The notes beneath the pieces are model-generated. The model did not search any database and had not been told where the DNA came from. It saw only the letters and a list, made by a program, of their open reading frames with translations. Below are positions 59,619 to 64,000 of a stretch of DNA of 64,000 nt, one piece after another. Position 1 is the stretch's first letter. Each line of letters starts with the position of its first letter. The translations under genes and the position numbers were made by a program. Source of the DNA: Actinomycetes bacterium (GTDB taxonomy: Bacteria; Actinomycetota; Acidimicrobiia; Acidimicrobiales; JAJYXR01); the NCBI GenBank assembly GCA_021801795.1, contig JAJYXR010000027.1, positions 1 to 64,000 on the forward strand, read 5' to 3'.

Positions 59619-60878
59619 ATGTCCGCCGTGAACAGCACCCGGGTCCCCTCAGGGCGTCATGCGGTGATCGTCGGCGCAGGGAAGATCGGGCGGGGATTCC
59701 TCGCCCACCTGTGCTTCGCCGCGGGCTGGTCCGTCACCTTCGTGGAGAGCAACTGCTCTGTAGCAGAGGAGCTCAGGCGCGCCGGCTCCTACCGGCTGCG
59801 GGTGCTCTCCCGGCCGCCCCGGACAGAGCTGATGGAAGGGTTCGCGATCCACGACTGGTCAGAGACCGCAGCCATCACATCCGCCCTCGGCACCGCGGAC
59901 CTGGTTCTCACCGCCGTCGGAGGCCAGAACCTCCGAGAGGTAGCCGCCGAGCTCGGCTCCATGCTCCATGCTCGCATCGAGGACGTGAGCAGGGACCCCC
60001 TGAACATCATCACCTGCGAGAACTGGGTCCATCCAGCCGGGGTCATGCGAGAGGGGCTACTGGCCCCACTGGGCACCCGCGCCACTGGATCAGCCCGCGG
60101 ACGGCTGGGGGTGAGCGAGGCGATCGTGCTGCGCTCCTGCATGGAGCCCACGGCAGGAGAACGCGAGCAGGATCCCTTCTCACTGCGGGTACAGGACTTC
60201 TGGGAACTGCCCGTCGACGCATCCGGACTGGCCCTGCCGGCTCCGATCCTGCCCGGGGTCGTCGCGGAGGAGAACTTCGCCCACGCACTGGAGCGCAAGC
60301 TCTACACCTATAACGCGGCCAGCGCCACCATGGCATTCCTCGGCATCCCCCTTGGGCTCACCTACCTGCACGAGGCGTCTGGTGACCCGGACGTCTCGCA
60401 GGTCGTCGCAGAGGTGCTGGAGGAGTCCTCCGAGGCAGTCTGTGCTGCCTATGGATACGACCGCTCGGATCAGCGGCGATTCTGTGCGCAGGCCATCGCC
60501 AAGTACTCGAACCCTGACCTCGCGGACACCCTGGAGAGACAGGTGCGTGACCCTGTCCGGAAGCTGGCGCCGGCTGACAGGCTCGTCGGAGCAGCTTCGC
60601 TCTGCCTGGAACACGATGTAGAGCCACGCTCGCTCTGCCTGGCCATAGCAGCGGGGATCCGCTACGAGAACCCCGACGACCCCTCGGCCTGCCAGATGGC
60701 CTCCATCCGCCAGGAAGGAGGCACTGCTGCGGTGCTCTCGAAGATATGCGGCCTCGAGGCCGGCAGCACCCTTGCACGGATGGTGACAGATCGCGAGCCC
60801 GACCTGGAGCGTCTCTGGCTGTCTCGCGCCTCGGCACGCGGGTCTGGCACACCCAGGTCTGGCACCGAACTGCCGTGA
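59619..60878 (+). CDS. Mannitol-dehydrogenase-family NAD-dependent polyol dehydrogenase
   Basis: 419 residues, ATG one base after the kinase stop; GTG at 59634 is an alternative. Dinucleotide motif VIVGAGKIGRGFLAHLCFAA and VLTAVGGQNL belong to the MtlD (mannitol-1-phosphate 5-dehydrogenase) branch; ERKLYTYNAASATMAFLG holds the catalytic Lys-x4-Asn region. It oxidises a polyol or polyol phosphate. GTGA overlap with the next gene. Confidence 0.92.
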   Translation: MSAVNSTRVPSGRHAVIVGAGKIGRGFLAHLCFAAGWSVTFVESNCSVAEELRRAGSYRLRVLSRPPRTELMEGFAIHDWSETAAITSALGTADLVLTAVGGQNLREVAAELGSMLHARIEDVSRDPLNIITCENWVHPAGVMREGLLAPLGTRATGSARGRLGVSEAIVLRSCMEPTAGEREQDPFSLRVQDFWELPVDASGLALPAPILPGVVAEENFAHALERKLYTYNAASATMAFLGIPLGLTYLHEASGDPDVSQVVAEVLEESSEAVCAAYGYDRSDQRRFCAQAIAKYSNPDLADTLERQVRDPVRKLAPADRLVGAASLCLEHDVEPRSLCLAIAAGIRYENPDDPSACQMASIRQEGGTAAVLSKICGLEAGSTLARMVTDREPDLERLWLSRASARGSGTPRSGTELP

Positions 60879-61918
60879 ACCTGATAGCGAAGACCATGAG
60901 AGCCGTGCTGGCAGACGGGAGTGGCGGGACCCTGCTCGAGACCGTGCCAGTTCCGGACCCCGAGCCTGGGTGGGCCCTGGTGAGGGTGGAGTGCTGCGGG
61001 GTGTGCAGCACCGATCTGGAGCTCGTGGCTGGCTCGATAGATGCCCCGTTCCCTATCGTTCCCGGTCACGAGTGGTCCGGGGTGGTGGTGGCAGTCGGTG
61101 CTGAAGAAGACGCCGGGTGGATATCGCGACGGGTGGCAGGAGAGAACGAGGTCTCCTGCATGAGATGCGAAGCCTGCCTGGCTGGAAGGGTGCGGCTGTG
61201 CAGCTCATACGAGCAGATCGGGTTCTCTGCCAGGTCTGGCGGCTACGCAGAGCTGCTCAGCGCGCCGGTGGCCGGCTTGCACGAGCTGCCCAGCCATGTC
61301 TCGTTCACCCAGGGGGCCCTGCTGGAGCCGCTGGCCGTAGCCATGGCTCTGGTCGCACGCGCACGGGTCCGCCTGGCCTCGACGCTCACGGTGATAGGAG
61401 ACGGACCTCTCGGGCTCCAGGTGGTCGCATGTGCCAGAGCAGCCGGTGCCAGGCGCATAGTCCTCTCAGGCGAGCACTCCGAGCGCCTGGCGATGGGGGT
61501 CAGCTTCGGTGCCCGGGAGGCTGTCGACCACCGGCGCACTCCCCTCAGAGAAGTGGTGGCAGGTCTGCATGGTCACTCGGATGCGGTGATCGAGACGAGC
61601 GGCAGTCCCGGCGGCTTCGACGATGCCCTCGCATGCGTGGCACCCGAAGGCCGCATCGTGCTCGGTGGGTACTTCGCATCGCGACGTGTGACTTGGTCAC
61701 CTGACCTGGTCCACCTCGGCAACATCTGCCTGGAAGGCGCAGGTAATCTCCCTGGGTGGATGGGAACTGCTCTCTCGGCGGTCTGCGACGGCCTGGTCGC
61801 CTCGGAGCGGCTCGTGACACACCGTTACCGGCTGGACCAGCACCGCGAGGCGCTGGTGGCCGCCCGGGAACGTCCGGCAGGATTCGTAAAGGCCGTCTTC
61901 GCTCCGGCACCGAGGTGA
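60875..61918 (+). CDS. Zinc-dependent sorbitol/threonine-dehydrogenase-like MDR protein
   Basis: 347 residues using the GTG that overlaps the upstream stop; ATG at 60896 is a good alternative (MRAVLADGSGG). Catalytic zinc site VECCGVCSTDLELVAG and GHEWSGVVV, structural zinc loop CMRCEACLAGRVRLC, and nucleotide motif LTVIGDGPLGLQVVACARA. Polyol-to-ketose oxidation is the probable role in this operon. Confidence 0.92.
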   Translation: MNLIAKTMRAVLADGSGGTLLETVPVPDPEPGWALVRVECCGVCSTDLELVAGSIDAPFPIVPGHEWSGVVVAVGAEEDAGWISRRVAGENEVSCMRCEACLAGRVRLCSSYEQIGFSARSGGYAELLSAPVAGLHELPSHVSFTQGALLEPLAVAMALVARARVRLASTLTVIGDGPLGLQVVACARAAGARRIVLSGEHSERLAMGVSFGAREAVDHRRTPLREVVAGLHGHSDAVIETSGSPGGFDDALACVAPEGRIVLGGYFASRRVTWSPDLVHLGNICLEGAGNLPGWMGTALSAVCDGLVASERLVTHRYRLDQHREALVAARERPAGFVKAVFAPAPR

Positions 61919-61933
61919 CTTAGGCAACTAAGT
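61918..61933. other. Small hairpin with GCAA loop after the polyol operon
   Basis: ACTTAG-GCAA-CTAAGT starts in the stop codon of the dehydrogenase gene. It may be part of a terminator or an operator for the transporter gene 80 bp downstream; no T-run follows. Confidence 0.3.
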
Positions 61934-62013
61934 GCCGGCTCGGGGGCCGGGGCAGTGCGCCATACATTTGGTAGCCTGGGCGATCGTCGTCTCATGGGGA
62001 ACAGGGGGACGTG

Positions 62014-64000
62014 ATGAGGCAGTTTTGGTCGTGGCTCGGCCTGAACCTGGGAAAGCGCGCGGGGACTGTCGCAGTGGTGGGCGTCCTTCTCACCATAGGC
62101 CTTGGATACGGGATGGTCAGGCTGAAGTTCGTCACCTCGAACTCCAGCTACCTGGACGCGAACAACGTCGCCCAGGTCGACTCTCTGAAGTACGAGAAGG
62201 TGTTCGGTGGGGACCTGATGGCGACCACCTTCACCATGAAACCGGGGACCACCATCGACAACCTCTTCACGCCTCAGAACATGGTCGAGATGCGCTCGGT
62301 CGAGGATCGGCTCGCCAGAGATCCTTCCGTGTTCGACGTGGTGAGCCCTCTCGATGCCTTGGAGCTCTCCAGCAGCCTCCTGGCAAGCCCCGACGGTAAT
62401 CCCGAGAACAGCCTTGCAGCGCGGATCCTGCTGTCCGCGTACAACCGCGATCCGTCGGCATCCAGCAAGGCGATACGACTCAGCTTCATGGCAGCCTCTC
62501 TCGCGGGTGAGCAGGCCTTCCCGCCGTCCAGCCAGGTATTCTCGAACCCCGCATGGGTCCAGTTCGTCCTGCATAACCCGTCTGGCACCATACGCACAGC
62601 GGTCACCGGCTTCTTCCCGAACGACCAGCATGCGGCCATGTTCGTGGTACTTCACGGGCCGCTCAGCATAAACGCAGAAGCCCGCGCTGCGAAGGGCGTG
62701 CTGGCCATCGTGAACTCAGCCCACTTCGAGAACGCCACGACCATGACGACCGGCGTGCCCGCCCTGCTGGAGAGCATAAACAACTACCTGAAGGGCGGGA
62801 TGCTCACCCTAGGAGCGATCGCGGGTGCGATCATGGCTCTCGTCCTGCTCGTGTTCTTCACCGTGCGCTGGCGGCTGCTTCCCTTCGTGATCGTGGCCGT
62901 AGGACTTGCCTGGGGATTCGGCCTGGTGGGTTACTTCGGCATCCCCCTCTCGCTGGGATCCATAGCCGGGTTGCCCACCCTTCTAGGCATCGGGATCGAC
63001 TACGCGATACAGATGCACTCCCGGATCGAGGAAGAGGTGGTGCTGGACCGCTCTGCACACCCCATCCAGGCCGCGGCCAGGAGCCTCGGCCCGGCCCTGC
63101 TCGTGGTGACCGTCGACGCGGTGCTCGCGTTCGTTGCGCTGTGGTTCTCCAGGGTCCCGATGATCCGGCAGTTCGGCGAGCTGCTCGTCATAGGCATCAT
63201 CGCTGTCTGCATCTTCAGCATCGTCGGCCCGCTGGCCTTCCTAGGCATCCGCGAGTACCGCTCCCCGACCAGGGGCAAGGACTTCAGCACCGGCAGGATG
63301 GCCCGCATGGTGGTATGGCTGGGAAGCCTGCCACCCAAGAGCGCCGTGCCGCTCGCTCTGGCGAGCCTGGTCATCTTCACCGGCGGGCTCGCGGTGGAGG
63401 GGAGGATCCATCTCCAGACCGACCCCATCCAGTGGATCAACCCGAACTCCACCGCGGGCCGCCAGATAAACGACCTCAGGAAGGAGACAGGCGCGAACAA
63501 CGAGCTCGGGGTAATGGTGACCACTCCGAATCCATTCTCGAACGAGACCGTCGCCTACGTGGCCCATCTGGGTCGTGAGCAGTTGAGCCGCTATCCCGGC
63601 GCGGTGTTCCCCGCCCTTGGCATCGTGAACGTCGTCGACCAGCTCACCGAGATACCAGGCACTACGTTTGTGCCTGCCACCGGCTCCGAGGTGGCCGCCG
63701 TCTACGCGCTTGCACCTCCGAACGTCCGGCGCGCGATGGTCGGGGAAGGCGGCCACGCCCTGAACCTCATATTCCGGGCCAAGACGCCGACCATTACCGG
63801 CCTCACACCCATGGTCCACGCTCTGGAGCACTCGACGGCTACCCCGGCCGGAATACATGTGATGCCGGGCGGTATAGCAGTGGTGGGAGTAGGCCTGCTG
63901 GACAATCTCGCCTCCTCCAGGACACTGCTGACATACCTGGCCCTACTGTTCGTCGGGGTATGGCTCGCCATCAGGCTGCGCAGCATCACCCGCTCGCTGC
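62014..64000 (+). CDS. RND/MmpL-family transporter (partial, runs off window end)
   Basis: At least 662 residues without a stop. ATG 62014 follows GGGGGAC; GTG 62011 is also in frame. One N-terminal helix (AGTVAVVGVLLTIGLGYGMV) precedes a periplasmic domain (about 40-265) and then five helices (MLTLGAIAGAIMALVLLVFF, then 'PTLLGIGIDYAIQMHSRIEE', the RND TM4 motif with its proton-relay Asp). A second periplasmic domain begins near residue 455. MmpL/HpnN-type proteins export lipids or hopanoids. The last visible residues are entering the second membrane block. Confidence 0.94.
   Translation, partial: MRQFWSWLGLNLGKRAGTVAVVGVLLTIGLGYGMVRLKFVTSNSSYLDANNVAQVDSLKYEKVFGGDLMATTFTMKPGTTIDNLFTPQNMVEMRSVEDRLARDPSVFDVVSPLDALELSSSLLASPDGNPENSLAARILLSAYNRDPSASSKAIRLSFMAASLAGEQAFPPSSQVFSNPAWVQFVLHNPSGTIRTAVTGFFPNDQHAAMFVVLHGPLSINAEARAAKGVLAIVNSAHFENATTMTTGVPALLESINNYLKGGMLTLGAIAGAIMALVLLVFFTVRWRLLPFVIVAVGLAWGFGLVGYFGIPLSLGSIAGLPTLLGIGIDYAIQMHSRIEEEVVLDRSAHPIQAAARSLGPALLVVTVDAVLAFVALWFSRVPMIRQFGELLVIGIIAVCIFSIVGPLAFLGIREYRSPTRGKDFSTGRMARMVVWLGSLPPKSAVPLALASLVIFTGGLAVEGRIHLQTDPIQWINPNSTAGRQINDLRKETGANNELGVMVTTPNPFSNETVAYVAHLGREQLSRYPGAVFPALGIVNVVDQLTEIPGTTFVPATGSEVAAVYALAPPNVRRAMVGEGGHALNLIFRAKTPTITGLTPMVHALEHSTATPAGIHVMPGGIAVVGVGLLDNLASSRTLLTYLALLFVGVWLAIRLRSITRSL

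Overview
The window is about 64 kb of high-GC bacterial chromosome, with one clearly AT-richer stretch near 49.0-50.4 kb. GTG starts are common, genes often overlap by 1-4 bases (ATGA, GTGA, TGATG), and many start codons have very short or no apparent leaders. The protein families (Ltp/DUF35 aldolase-like pairs, paired acyl-CoA dehydrogenases, IpdABC, a KstR-like TetR protein, a MmpL transporter) point to an actinobacterium. A member of the Acidimicrobiia is my guess from gene content and is not proven by the sequence.

Layout. (1) 1-5.3 kb looks like the end of an integrative element. It has a tyrosine integrase abutting the 3' end of tRNA-Glu(CUC), and a leftward operon with an excisionase-like HTH protein, an unknown protein, a divergent tyrosine-recombinase-like protein and a fourth gene that runs off the window. 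(2) 5.5-10.9 kb holds a VapBC pair, a beta-helix lipoprotein, a DUF2993 lipid-binding protein, tRNA-Gln(CUG), a DUF218 protein, and gltX translationally coupled to a small ferredoxin. (3) 11-44.6 kb is a large catabolic island for a polycyclic, probably steroid-like, substrate. It carries three Ltp/DUF35 modules, two pairs of acyl-CoA dehydrogenases, a thiolase, an NDP-forming acyl-CoA synthetase, an aldehyde dehydrogenase, two amidohydrolases, a cyclase-family protein, two MDR/SDR dehydrogenases, EchA20-like and IpdA/IpdB/IpdC-like proteins and two TetR regulators. (4) 44.7-64 kb holds an EAL protein, the three-gene proton-translocating transhydrogenase pntAA-pntAB-pntB, a low-GC membrane protein beside a PIN-TRAM protein, a GH18 protein, an MBL-fold protein, a secreted SGNH hydrolase, a polyol/sugar operon (metallopeptidase, FGGY kinase, mannitol-dehydrogenase family, zinc alcohol dehydrogenase) and the start of an RND/MmpL transporter.

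How the genes work together. EchA20, IpdA, IpdB and IpdC are the known enzymes that open rings D and C of the steroid-derived bicyclic indanedione (HIP) in Mycobacterium and Rhodococcus. The thiolase, the acyl-CoA dehydrogenase pairs and the Ltp/DUF35 retro-aldolase-like pairs would carry out beta-oxidation-type steps on the CoA esters. The most striking regulatory signal is a five-copy inverted repeat (arms TTTCTGACG and CGTCAGAAA, 3-bp spacer). It overlaps or lies 9-26 bp from the start codons of eight genes or operons in this island and nowhere else that I noticed in the window. It looks like the operator of one dedicated repressor and defines a regulon. A separate KstR-like site lies upstream of the first DUF35-Ltp-Ltp operon.

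A second theme is short tandem repeats. Many are in frame and sit in linkers, termini or even translation-start regions (gltX, ABC ATPase, ipdA start, SDR N-terminus, EAL protein tail, coiled-coil protein, 3' ends of convergent genes). The number in one window is unusual.
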